From assembly GCA_013396995.1 (NCBI GenBank), contig VWZP01002845.1, positions 6,595,655 through 6,659,654 on the forward strand: a DNA stretch of 64,000 nt, written 5' to 3'. The notes beneath the pieces are model-generated. The model was not told where the DNA came from. It did no database searches and saw nothing but the letters and a program-made list of their open reading frames with translations. Positions 1-11,000 of the stretch are shown in pieces; the stretch's first letter is position 1; the number at the start of each line of letters is the position of its first letter. The position numbers and the translations under genes were made by a program. This DNA is from Dicaeum eximium (taxonomy: Eukaryota; Chordata; Aves; Passeriformes; Dicaeidae).

Positions 1-936
1 AAAGTTATTTTCCTTTGAAGCAGGCCTGAACTTCCAGCTACACAAGCTTTGGAGACTAATTCAAGCACCAGTTTTCAAGAATACCAAACTACACATCTCT
101 ACTACTGGTTACTGCATTTAGGAATAGTCTCTATGTAGCCCTTGTCAGAGTCCCTGGAGGACTTTCATTCACACTGGAACATTTTAGTACATCAGAAGTT
201 ACCTTATGGCATGACTTTGTCACATTAACTCACCCAGATCTGTGCCCTTCCCTGTGAGTAGGGAGTGTGAGCAAGGTGGCTGGCAGACATTGACCCTGAG
301 ATTTTTAATCAAACTGACCTAACTTCAGCGCTAGAAGATTCACATCCTCATGTGAAGCAATGGACAATTTCCTATCAACTGGGCAGTGCTGCATCACTAA
401 ACCTAAAAAATATTTCCATAGTGCCAAACAGGGTGGGTGAGTCAGATCATTTCTGGAATTGTTTCTCTGAAAAATTGTTCAGTATTTAGAGATCCCCTTG
501 TCTGAGGCATCCCATGTGCATATGTTATCCCTTTCAAATCATTGCTGAAAATCAGCCTGTAATATCAAAGAGAACAATTGTCCTCTGTAACTGACACTTT
601 ACAAACTGTATATTTTTTCTGCATTTTTGCATCAGAATACAGAATCAGTGATCCAATGTCTGCTTGTAGGAATGGCAGAAATAAAACAGTAGAGGTGCTC
701 CTGGCTTCATCTGGATCAGATTTTATATCTAATCAGGTCCTATTTAGATGCAAGCTATCACTTGATTACTGAAACCCATTTTACTGTGATGCAGCAGCTC
801 ATTTTATACAGAAAAAGAATTGCTTCAGTTTACAGGGAATTCAGTCTGATCCTTCCTTTGAACATTCATGAGTAGTTCAAGAAAAAAAAAATCAGTCTGT
901 TTTTGTGGGACTGAAGTCTCCATTTTGTCCTCCTCC
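1..936. other. Unique AT-rich sequence, no gene seen
   Basis: There is no recognisable exon, repeat or RNA gene in this stretch. The only open frame of note is 64 codons (578-772, plus) and its translation resembles no family I know. It reads like ordinary avian intronic or intergenic DNA. Confidence 0.6.
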
Positions 937-1075
937 AAAAAAAAAAAAAAAAAAAAAACCCCCAAAAAAAAAACCCCAAAAAAAAACCCCAAAAAAAACC
1001 AAAACAAAACAAAAACAACACGCCCCCAAAAAAACCCAAACAAAAAACCCAAAAACCCCAAAAAACCAAAACCCC
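937..1075. repeat. A/C-rich low-complexity tract (poly-A then C-run/A-run alternation)
   Basis: About 22 consecutive A (937-958) are followed by runs of 3-5 C separated by runs of mostly 4-10 A. C runs lie at 959-963, 974-977, 987-990, 1023-1027, 1035-1037, 1048-1050, 1056-1059 and 1072-1075. Read on the minus strand this is T-runs broken by GGGG, so that strand could form G-quadruplexes with long T loops. The tract yields four or five overlapping open frames rich in Lys/Pro or Phe/Gly. These are artefacts of composition, not genes. Similar but shorter tracts occur at 33368 and, in complement, at 7960, 10794 and 21401. Confidence 0.9.
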
Positions 1076-2340
1076 AGCATTTTAATGGATATATTTTATT
1101 TCCCCTGCTCTGAGTCTGAATCATCCAAGGAAGGGATGAGTCAGTGAGCCAAAATAATTTTGAAGAGAAAACTACCTCTTGAAAGGGATGGCTTGTAACC
1201 CTCCCCACAGAGGTGTAAAGAAGAGACGAATAGCACACACTGACTTTGGGCAGTGCTAACCCCAAAATGCACATTTACACTGCAGTGGTTGCTGTGACTA
1301 CAACTTGTGTGAGTGGCTCTGACTCCAAAAAAGAGTGACCTCCATTGCTGCTGCTCGCGTTGCTGTGCCAGCAAAGTGCTCAGCAGGAAGCTGCCCCCTG
1401 CTTACCGTGGGCTTTGTAGCCAGCCCTGAACTGTGAAACAGCCCCGTGCTATAGTAACAGGATCCGAGGAACTCTGCTTTAGGAGCATTCCTGCCAGCCC
1501 TGGTGAAGCAGGGCAGAGTTCTGGACCGAGCCTGTCTGAAAGGCCTTTGCTCCAATAATGCTGGGCCAGGAGGCACTGAGTGCTGAGCAGAGAAATGCCC
1601 TTTGGAGTTAATGCTTTTCTGATGCTGTTTGCATGCTGTAGAGAGCTGCATTCCTTCTCTATATTCAATTTTTTGAAAGGTAATCAATTTTTTGATCCCA
1701 GAGGAACCTGGGAGGTTGTCCATTAAATAGGAAATTCTCTCACTTCAAGATAATTTTAAGTATAGCAGGCATACATAAAACTTTAGAAGGGACCATTCAC
1801 CAAAGCCTGAAGCATACTTCAAGTATGAAGGATGTGCAAGAGTCACTGGAGATCTCTGGGTCAAGGAAAAAGTGGTTTATTTTATGCAGCTCTACCCTCC
1901 TGCAACATTTGCGCATGTGCTTGGAAATAATTTGGGCTGGAATTTGTGAAAGCACTTGGCTGCCTAAGGACACAGATTTGAGACTGCCTCCATGCAGGCT
2001 TGAAGGCTGGGAGAAAGAAATTGGCCCAGGTAGCTGTGCTGGTGAGAATGGGGAAAAGAGGCTGTATGAGGACACAGGAGAGCTCTGCTAGCTTCTGTCT
2101 CACTCACATGTGTGTGTGCTGTACATTCACCATGGATTTGTGAAGATTCACCTGGATTACCACTCTTCTACCACAGAGGCATCTCAGGAAGTAGAGGAGG
2201 AGCAGAGAAAAGTAGCATGGATACTTTCCAGAACAGTCTCCCAGATGTCCAAAAGTTTCACAGTTGAGAGCCTGTCAGAAAGTTCAGTGCTTGTTGAAAT
2301 GTCAGGCATCCCACTACAGCCTAAGGTTTGCAGTAGTCGT
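1076..2340. other. Non-coding sequence with short spurious open frames
   Basis: Several open frames of 73-141 codons overlap on both strands (for example 1298-1723 minus and 1825-2091 plus). None shows a known domain or looks like a processed pseudogene. The 1370-1600 part is somewhat richer in G+C than its surroundings but has few CpGs and is not a CpG island. Confidence 0.5.
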
Positions 2341-2349
2341 TAATGCTTA

Positions 2350-2400
2350 TATGTAAATAAATATATATACATTGCATATATATGTATATAAAATATATAA
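2350..2400. repeat. AT-rich imperfect inverted repeat
   Basis: The run is almost entirely A/T and contains a near-palindrome. An ATATATACAT arm before position 2375 faces an ATATGTATAT arm after it. It could fold as a hairpin or cruciform. It lies in non-coding sequence and has no evident gene partner. Confidence 0.6.
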
Positions 2401-5400
2401 ACTTTTATTATTCCAGAGAGCTGCCCACAATGTCTATGTTAAGATTTTTCAGCACTTTTAGAAATACACAAAATTGCAGTATCCTGTTAACCTGTGCCTG
2501 GGAAGCTGATTGAACAGGCATGTTCCAAGTCCTCACTTTATGAAAAGTGAGGACTTAGCTGGGATGTTTTCTATGGACAGGTACAGCAAAAACATACTAA
2601 GATCTATTGCCAGTGCTGAAAGGATGAAGTGCAGTTCAACAAAGGAACTTGGTCAATGCATGAACTGGTAAATAAATGATTGGTGTAGCCGTGGTGCCTT
2701 TTAATAAATAAACCACTTGAGTAGAAGAAAAATGACACTGAAACACACTTAACCACAGCACTTTCAGGAACACTGCGTGCCTTCTTCAGAAGTGATTTAT
2801 CAGCTTCTTGATTTTGATATTTATCCTCATGCAAGAGCAGTAAACACTTTGGACTCCTTAAATCCAAAAAGATGTTTCTGTATTTGCCATGTGCTAGCCC
2901 AGGCTTTTACTGCATGTCACTTATGCCAGTTCCAACAAGCTGAGGTACTGAAGAGGGCATTTCTTGTTTACCTCCCTGCAAATAGAAATAGTGTTTAAAA
3001 AAGCCCTGGTACTTGAGTATATGGCTCCTACTTTTAACCCACAAACAAACCACTCCATAACTGCTTGGATGAGAAATTGTGAGGAAATGAAGCATGTGAC
3101 AGCTTGGTTCATCTGCCTCCACAAGTGTTCTGTCCAGTTTTCTAAAATGATGGTTCCAACAACAGTGAATGGGCATAAGAGCTTCCCACAGCGCTTGGGA
3201 TACAGACAAGCAGAGCTGAGGAGCTCTGTGAGTCCTGGTGAGTGGCTTGTGATGTCCCCTCCAAGCTCAGTCAGTGTCAGGGATTTGGACCAGACTGATC
3301 TGCCACAGGTTGCTTCCTGGCTTCTTTGCACCGGAGCTCCTGTCTGGGATTTGAAAATCTTCCTGTCTGGAGCTTTAACTGAAGCAAATATGAAGCTTTT
3401 CAGGTTTTTTGCACAATGCATTTTTCATGAGAAAAATATTAATAATATTCCTCTGTTATTGCAGGAAGGATTTCAGGCTTCAACCTGAATGCGGCTGAAG
3501 GCAGGAGCAGCAGGGGCTCCCTTACCCTGGGGCAGAGCACATTGATGCAGAGCACAGGGAGAGGGAGCCTGTGCTGCTGGAGTTCCTCTTGCTGGAAAAA
3601 GAACAAAATTGAGACTGTGTGTGTTTCTGCATGCACAACTACACACCCATCCCTATCTAGGCAGGAAAGCAGCCCATTTCTTACTATAGAGGGTTCAAAG
3701 TCCAACTTTAAAAGGACAAGAAAGTATAATTTAATGCAGAGATCCTCACTTTCTCTGTAACCTGAATTTTCAAGGAGAGATTTCAAACACTCACATTTCT
3801 CATTTCTGTTGTCATATGAAATGTCAAAAACAACAGCAGGATGTGCAAATGTTTTACTTAAATTATTCCTCTGATAGAATGGATCAGCCCTCATAGTCTA
3901 AAAAGAATAGTACAGGACCTTCGGTTTGCTTTAATAATAAAAAAATAAAAATTTCTTCAAATACTTGCAAATTAGAGGAATTTGCAGAGCCAGTCTTAGA
4001 AAAAGACAAAGGTTATGTGATTTATCTTGCTGCCCAAAGATAATGTTATTTGCAGAAATATCTGTATTGAACAAATCCAGAAAAATTGTTTATGAGAAAA
4101 AAAATTGACAAATGTTTTCCCCTTACTGTTGAATTGTCTGTGGATTTATTATATTTATTTTCAATTTAAAATTTATTTACTTAGTGATTTCTGAAGATAA
4201 CCTTTCTTCTTATGCTTTGTTACTCAGAAGAATTCATTGCATCAGTGGCTCCCAGACCCTTCTGAGTGAGCCTCCCACCCACAGTCTCATCTTCTTCCCT
4301 GCCCCCTCCATTCCCAGCAGCTCTGTAAGTCTGGGAGATGAAAGCAAGGGGAGGTTTGTACCATAAACCATCTGGCAGCAGTGCTTTTTGCTGTCTTGTG
4401 TCACTCTCTGCCCCTGTGCTGTTACCTGAAGGGAGTCTGACAGCAGTGCTGGGGCCTCTGTGCTTCCCACCCCCGGGTGCAGGAGGAGGCAGTGCATGGC
4501 TCAGGCTCCCTCCTTGGCCCTTCCTGGATCCAGCTTTCACCCAGTGCTCCGTGCAGAGGGTCCGGTGTGCCTGTGTATGGAGGGACTGAGGGAACACGGG
4601 GTACATTCTGGTTTAGAGTGGTTGGAAGTACCTGGCTCTCCTGCTGCTGCTGTAAGACCGGTTAACATGCCAGAGCCAAACTGTGGGCAGAACGCAGCAC
4701 ATGAATGATTTTTGCCACTCAGATTTATTTTATTCTCTTCCCAAGTTTCTGATCATAACAACTCTTAAAATCTGGTTTCCTATAAAGCACAGTCTGAAAT
4801 GTGTTCTCTGCACAAACCCAGTATATTTATCAATATAATTGTTTGCATGAATTCCATGGCTGCATACGTAGCTATTTTTGGGACCTCGACATTTGAATTT
4901 ATTTTGTTTTTGACTGGTAGGGATGCCATTTCTTCTTCCTGAAAGTTAGGCACTTATTTTAAAATTATTATAGTGTTTCCTTCCTTCTTGCCTTTGCCTG
5001 GCACGTCTCCTTGGTTTATAAAGTTTTTATGGTTTGGGCATTGTCTCTTGCCTTCTGTCTGCCTACTAATACCACTGAGCCAAATCTGAACAGGAATTTC
5101 TAAGGGCAACCACAGTACATGTATTAGAGTAGTTCAAACCTCCTGATGTGTCAGTAAAAATTGCTCCATAGCTTTTTGCAGGGTTTGTGCAAGCTGAACT
5201 CAGGTATTACATTTCAACTAGACTATGGAGTGAATCAGTTAATAGCTGGGGATGGTACCTACACTGTATTAATGAATTATGCTGTTTGGTGGTTACATGG
5301 GAAAGGATTACCAACCCCCTGAATTTTATCCATTATGATTGATTGCCTGACTGTTTAATGTGAAGTCCCTGATTAGTCAGCCTCCCAGATGGTTTTTCTC

Positions 5401-5633
5401 TCCTCTTACATTTCTATTTAGATATCCTTTATCTATTTCTTTTTATTTTTTTCCCCACTTCTATTTTCTTCAGCAAAGAATTCTTTCCTCCTCCCAACCC
5501 CTTTTAGTTAATTCCAAAGTTTAAATGACAAATAAAAATTCTAGATTTGAAAACTCTGGTAAGCTGTGAGAGGACTGACAAAACCAAAGTGCACAATGTC
5601 TTCCCCACACTGTGAGGCACTGCAAGATAATTG
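2401..5633. other. Unique sequence; no supported gene
   Basis: The longest open frame of the window lies here (2964-3488 plus, 174 codons), opposite another of 166 codons on the minus strand (2921-3421). Neither translation has a recognisable motif, signal peptide or membrane segment. Two long frames on opposite strands of one segment are commonly chance. The 4230-4700 part is locally G+C-richer but CpG-poor. The rest is AT-rich with no identified repeat. Confidence 0.5.
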
Positions 5634-5676
5634 CTAATAATAATCATAATCATAATCACATAATAATCATAATAGT
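5634..5676. repeat. (TAA)/(TCA) trinucleotide-rich simple repeat
   Basis: Imperfect tandem array of AAT and ATC triplets, about 43 bp. It is degenerate, so it is probably an old microsatellite. Confidence 0.75.
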
Positions 5677-7943
5677 GTACCATCTGTTTATAAGATGCAC
5701 ACAGGTCATATTCTAAAAAACATTTATGGCATGATATGAGTTTATTTGCCTGGGTAATTCCAGTGAAGTAAATGGAAATATATGCAGCAGTAAAGTACCT
5801 CAGAGTAAACTTACATACAGATTGTGTCAAGCAGGGAAAAGTCATGGGCTTACACACAGGGTCCCAGTTGTGCCAGCCTGTTAGGATCTTTTCCTGTGTG
5901 GGTCATGGGCAGACAAGCCAGCACTTGCTCTTCACCCAGGCAGTGTGGATGGAGCCCCTTGTGGGAAGGTAGGAAAGCATAATGGTGTGGATATGGTCAA
6001 ACCATGCCACCTGACTTCATGGCAAGAGACCAAACTCTGCTACTTTGCTGTACTCAAAAATATATCCTTAGAGGCCACTGCTTTATAAAAGGAAGCTGCA
6101 AAACCCATGAAATCCATGAAGTTTTGTGTCCACAGATAGGTTAGGTGTCTGTGTCAGCATTCAGAACTCTGCCTGTCTTGAATAGTTGAAATTATGGTCT
6201 ACCTAGTTACATTTTTCAAACATGATTTTATTTTTTTCTGAGCTTTTTGGAGCTTTTTGAAACTGTTCTGGCCTTTGTCCTCATCCCTTATTGCACATGG
6301 GCTTTATGGCACCCAGAAGCCCCAGCTAATTCCCCAAGTGTGGCTTCCCCTGTTGATTTTCCAGCTCAGATATAGAGAGAAATCAGGCAACTTGGACAGT
6401 GTAGAAATTTCAGATACATTTTATGGTGCAAGTCATATTCATTAATGCTTTTCAATAAATACAAAAAATATAATTAAATGTTCTTATTACATGAATAAGT
6501 ATACTTGTAGAGCCACAGGTCTTATTAATTACCTTCCTGTAACATGTTAAATCTGTACCAGTGTCACATGCTGAAAAAAATACCATTAAGATTAGGGGGT
6601 TTATATAAAGTACATGCAAAATAAACCTGTAAGAAAGACACTTGCAGAAATAGAGCCTAGAATTGCTCATCTTAGTTAACAAAGAAGAATATTAGATTCT
6701 TGAGAGCAATGAAAGACCTGGCTCAATATTTTAGCATCTCAGTTGCTTAGTGTTTGAAACACATTTATCTTTAATGTCAGTTATGTTGCCAGTCTCAAAA
6801 GCCAAACTGATACATGCTTTGGATTGAGCCTGTAGCCCCAGAGGAAGTAGGGTTATTTCCAGGTACTTTGGAGGATGTCTAATAGCTGCTCTGGCTGCAT
6901 AAAATTAGGAAAAATCTGAACCATTTTTAATTACTTCTCTGCAGAAAGACTGAGCCATTGGCCTTGTTTTAATCCTCTTCCTTGGTGAATGAGCTTATTG
7001 CTCTGTTAAATGGACAATACAAGCAGAAATATTGTGAGGGGGTCATATATTCTCTCACAACTCTTAATGTGATGAGCTGGAAAACAAGCTCTGACACTAA
7101 GAAAGACGCTGTTCTGAAAAGATTTGGAATCCCAGCCCAATCCTAAGGTCTAAGGCAGTTTTAAATGATGTTGTTTGTTTTTATTATTTAGTACTTTCAT
7201 GCTTTTCATCACTATTTTATTTTATTTATTCCTTTTCTCAGAGTAATATAAGATCAGTTGGACAAAATGATGAAGAAAATTTGCTTGTAACAGTGTGTTG
7301 ATAGTAGCCTGTCAGCTTTACCATGGTACATTTCCAGCCATGCATACAAAAATAGACACCAAAAGACTATAATAAATTAAAATGATAGAGAGAACTTCTG
7401 AAGCAGCTAGAAAAACTCCATATCTGAGTGTTGTTCCCTTTTGATATCAACAGGCAGGCTTACAGGAGTCTTCTTAGTAAAAAGGTTATGGGACTATAGT
7501 TGCATGAATATTTACGAAGGGAATTAAAATAAGGGAGAAATGGATACTACAATTGACAAGATATTTCTAGGAACTGGTAATACAGAGGAAGAGATGGCAA
7601 TTTTCAATAGTGTATCATCAGTTAAAAATAACAAGGCTTTTGAATAAATTATTTGGTACTAAGAAGAATGTCTTAACTATAATTTTGTTCTGTTTTATAT
7701 AATTTTCAGTGCTTCTACAGAAAAGATAGAATTTGCATATCTCTTACTCAGTCTTTGACATGACTGACATATTTCATATATGTTTTCTTTTTCTTTCATT
7801 TTTTTTCCCCTGATATCAGTCAGTGGTGGCAAAAACACTGTCACTGCTGTTCTTTTAATGGAACTTTTAAATACAGAAAGAGGAACTTAAACTTGTTTCA
7901 GGAAACTCCATATTGTTTGAAAGCTCAGAACTTTGGTTTTGGG
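5677..7943. other. AT-rich unique sequence, nothing identified
   Basis: No open frame here exceeds 76 codons apart from the one overlapping its left edge (5504-5857 minus, 117 codons, of no recognisable family). I see no interspersed repeat. The stretch ends at an assembly gap. Confidence 0.6.
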
Positions 7944-7959
7944 NNNNNNNNNNNNNNNN
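7944..7959. other. Assembly gap (16 N)
   Basis: Sixteen undetermined bases lie directly before a G followed by a T homopolymer of about 22 bases. The true length of the tract is unknown. Open frames called across the gap contain X residues and are meaningless. Confidence 0.99.
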
Positions 7960-8028
7960 GGTTTTTTTTTTTTTTTTTTTTTTGTTGGTTTGGGTTTTTT
8001 TGTGGTGGTGTTGTTGTTGTTGTTGTTG
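7960..8028 (+). repeat. Poly-T tract followed by G/T-rich and (GTT)n repeat
   Basis: About 22 T (7962-7983) are followed by TTGG/TTTGGG mixtures and then (GTG)/(GTT) triplets at 8002-8028. It resembles the complement of the A/C tract at 937-1075. The run of T probably caused the adjoining gap. Confidence 0.9.
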
Positions 8029-11000
8029 AAGACAAGCTCTTTAATACACAGACTGTTAACACACACCCAGTTCACAAAGCATGAATTTACCAATACATAT
8101 CATACACATCTTATGCAAGTTTCCTTTCACGGTTCAGATAGTCCTAAAGAACCAAACATATCAATTTCAGACTGAAAAAGAGTGTTAAATTACTCTATAC
8201 TTAATCCAGAATGTAAAAGTTCTTTTATAATGTACTGAAAGCAACATAGTGAAATGAGAGGAACATTTTCAAGAACAACAAGGTTAATGTCTACCCCAAG
8301 AAAACACAATTCCAGATTACCAAATTTGAATGACACTCAATTTTCCAGATCTTAGTACATCAAAGGATATCAATCACTCTCCCAAAGGCAGCCTTGCCTG
8401 AGGAGGTTCTCAAGTTTTCAGAAGAAACACTCATTAGTGATGGGACTGGATTCCTCATTAAGGCACTTTTTTCCCTCACTTAATTGCTAATGGACACATA
8501 TAAATCCCATTTGGACCCTCTGAATCTTTGAAATACTGTGGAAAATAGTTTGGAATGTCAATATTAGTGATGACCCACTGTTACCAATTCCTGACTGACA
8601 CAGTCTAAGTCAGTGAACAAACCAATTACTTCTTCTGTTATGCTCCCCCTAAAGCAAATGAAACTTGTATCCTGAAGGTCCCACTCTCCTGACTTTCTCA
8701 GAGCATTCCTGAAGAGTATTGGCTGTGGGCCTTGTGGGTCTTGCTGCCAGTGACACAACAGGAGGGGCAAGCACAGTGGATGGGCAGGCTCCCTGGAGGA
8801 AAGGTGGCACAGGAGAACCCCACTGTGAAGCAGCTCCTCAGTCTGTCTCAAAACTAAACCTAGACAGTCAAGGATCATTTGTAAGAGAAATACAACATTT
8901 CTTCCCTTTTCCATGACAAAGTTTGACTTTTCATATAATTGGTATATTGGAAATGCACTCTTCATGAGTTTGAGGAACAGGAGACAATCTGTGTGTAAGT
9001 TTCTCACAGGGATCCTGGATTGTAAAGGAATGCTGAGCAATGATGCAGACAAAATAATGTGTTTAATTTTGACTCAAGAGTTGCAAAAATATGTCCTTCA
9101 TCACTACAGAAAGAACTCAAAATTTGGTAAGGTATCTTCTATCCACCTTGGACTGTTTCCTTATTAAATGTTGCAGATATTACAAGTGGTCCACTGGCAA
9201 TTTAATTACTGATGTATACTAAGACAGGTCAGGAAACACAGTATTCACAAAGACAATTACTAAAAAGGTATGTGGTCCACTTCAGCTTTTCACTATTGCT
9301 GGGGCTGGTGAAGATACACAGGGAAACTGGTATCTTAGCAGTGTATATAAAGGTAAATAAACTCACAGGTTTTATTTCCCAGGCTGTGAAAAATGGATAA
9401 AATTTCTATTGCCGAAGTGAAAATGATAAACTCTGTTCACCTTCAACCGCACAATTGCTTTTGGCAGGAACTCTGGAAAGTTTTAATGGAAAAGGGCTAG
9501 CATAGCTACAAGATCAAGAGGTGAATGTCTAGCTGCTCTTTCTGCAGATAACTGAAAACATGTGCCCAAGATGTTAGGCTTGTATTGAGTATTGTTATTA
9601 TCGCTTGCTTAAGTGGAAAAGTGAAAGAATGGCCATTAATACACATTGCCTGTCTGTTGTGGGGAAACAAACTTCACATTTTGGGTTCCTGCCTCTTTCA
9701 AGTTAATATTCCACAAATGTGAGATAGTAACTTTCACTGGGAAGTGAACTTAGTTACAATCTTAGGATATAGTTAATCTTTTTTTACCAACTAAATTTCC
9801 ATGGGAAAAAATATTGAAAATACTAAAAAATATGAGGAAAGAAGATTTTTGAAAGCAAACTACATGAAAGAAAATTAGTTTTAATGTAGTTAGCTAATTT
9901 AATCAGTTTTAATTACTCATAAAATCAAAAGGGTTTCTGCAATTTAGAAAAAGGGATGAAAGGCCATTTGAGGATTTGCAGGTGATGATACTTTTCTCAC
10001 ATGCTATTATACTTGTAAGCAACTTCCTCATAGTTACAGCTGGGGCACTAAAATATGATTATGGTACAGCTGAGAGCGTCTTTCTGCATGTTATAGCAAC
10101 AGTGCAGGAAAATACAAGTATCTCACTTCCACCCAAAAAGTGCCAGACTATCTGAACTCTAGGAGTATCATTTTGAGCCTTGCTTGTCACTCATGTATGA
10201 TGAAGGTTTCATCCAGCAGCAAGCTGTAGTTCATTCATTAATCACGTGCATTTTAATAATTCTAATTTTTAAAATTTGCATATATGGATAGTAATCAACA
10301 ATAGAAAAACATACGGAGTGTAAATGGTGCTTTAAAATGTGTTGAGGAAGAATATTCAGTGATTAAGCTGTGTTTCTTTATCCAGTCATATTTGGAGGGA
10401 TGAGACAAACCCTTTGAGCCCTGCCTGTTGTTAATAGACACCCTGGTGGAGTATTTTGCTCTCAAAGCCCAGAATTTATGCTTTTTTTCTAAGTGCTTTT
10501 ATGCCATTAAAGTTCTTGCCCTTGACAGTTCCTGAGTGAACATAATCCAAGACACACCACACTTTCTGACAGCCTCTTTTAACAGGCATTCCAATGCATT
10601 TTTCATACTTCATCTTTCATGCAACCTTAATCATCTTCCCTTGAAAGAGAAATTATACTGCTCACCTACAGCATTTCCAAGTTTACAGTTCTTTGTTTAA
10701 GTTCTCACTTTTTTAGATTGACAGTCAATTTCTAATGAGATAATTGAGTTCTAGTTATGTGAGCTTTGTGTTACTTTTTAGGAGGTTTGACTGGGGTTTT
10801 TTGGGAGTTTTGTGGTTACATAACTTTCTGATATTTTTAGGACCTTTGGTTTTACTTTTGTGGGAATTTTGCAGGCTATCTGCCAGCTCTGCTTTGTAGT
10901 TATAATGATATAGTAGTGTTACAAAAAGTACCCTGGTGATGTGTTTGAAAACTACATGATGTCAGTGGGTTCTGTTTGCAAAATAAGTCAACGTAAGATT

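Noticed and set aside
825..1274. Several overlapping open frames rich in Phe/Gly or Lys/Pro
   Set aside because: They are produced by the A/C low-complexity tract and have no protein features beyond composition.
7887..8175. Open frames spanning the N gap
   Set aside because: They contain undetermined residues and homopolymer-derived Phe or Lys runs, so they are artefacts.
8564..9052. 162-codon minus-strand open frame
   Set aside because: No recognisable domain, no clear splice sites, and opposing frames in the same segment. Chance is the likeliest explanation in 64 kb.
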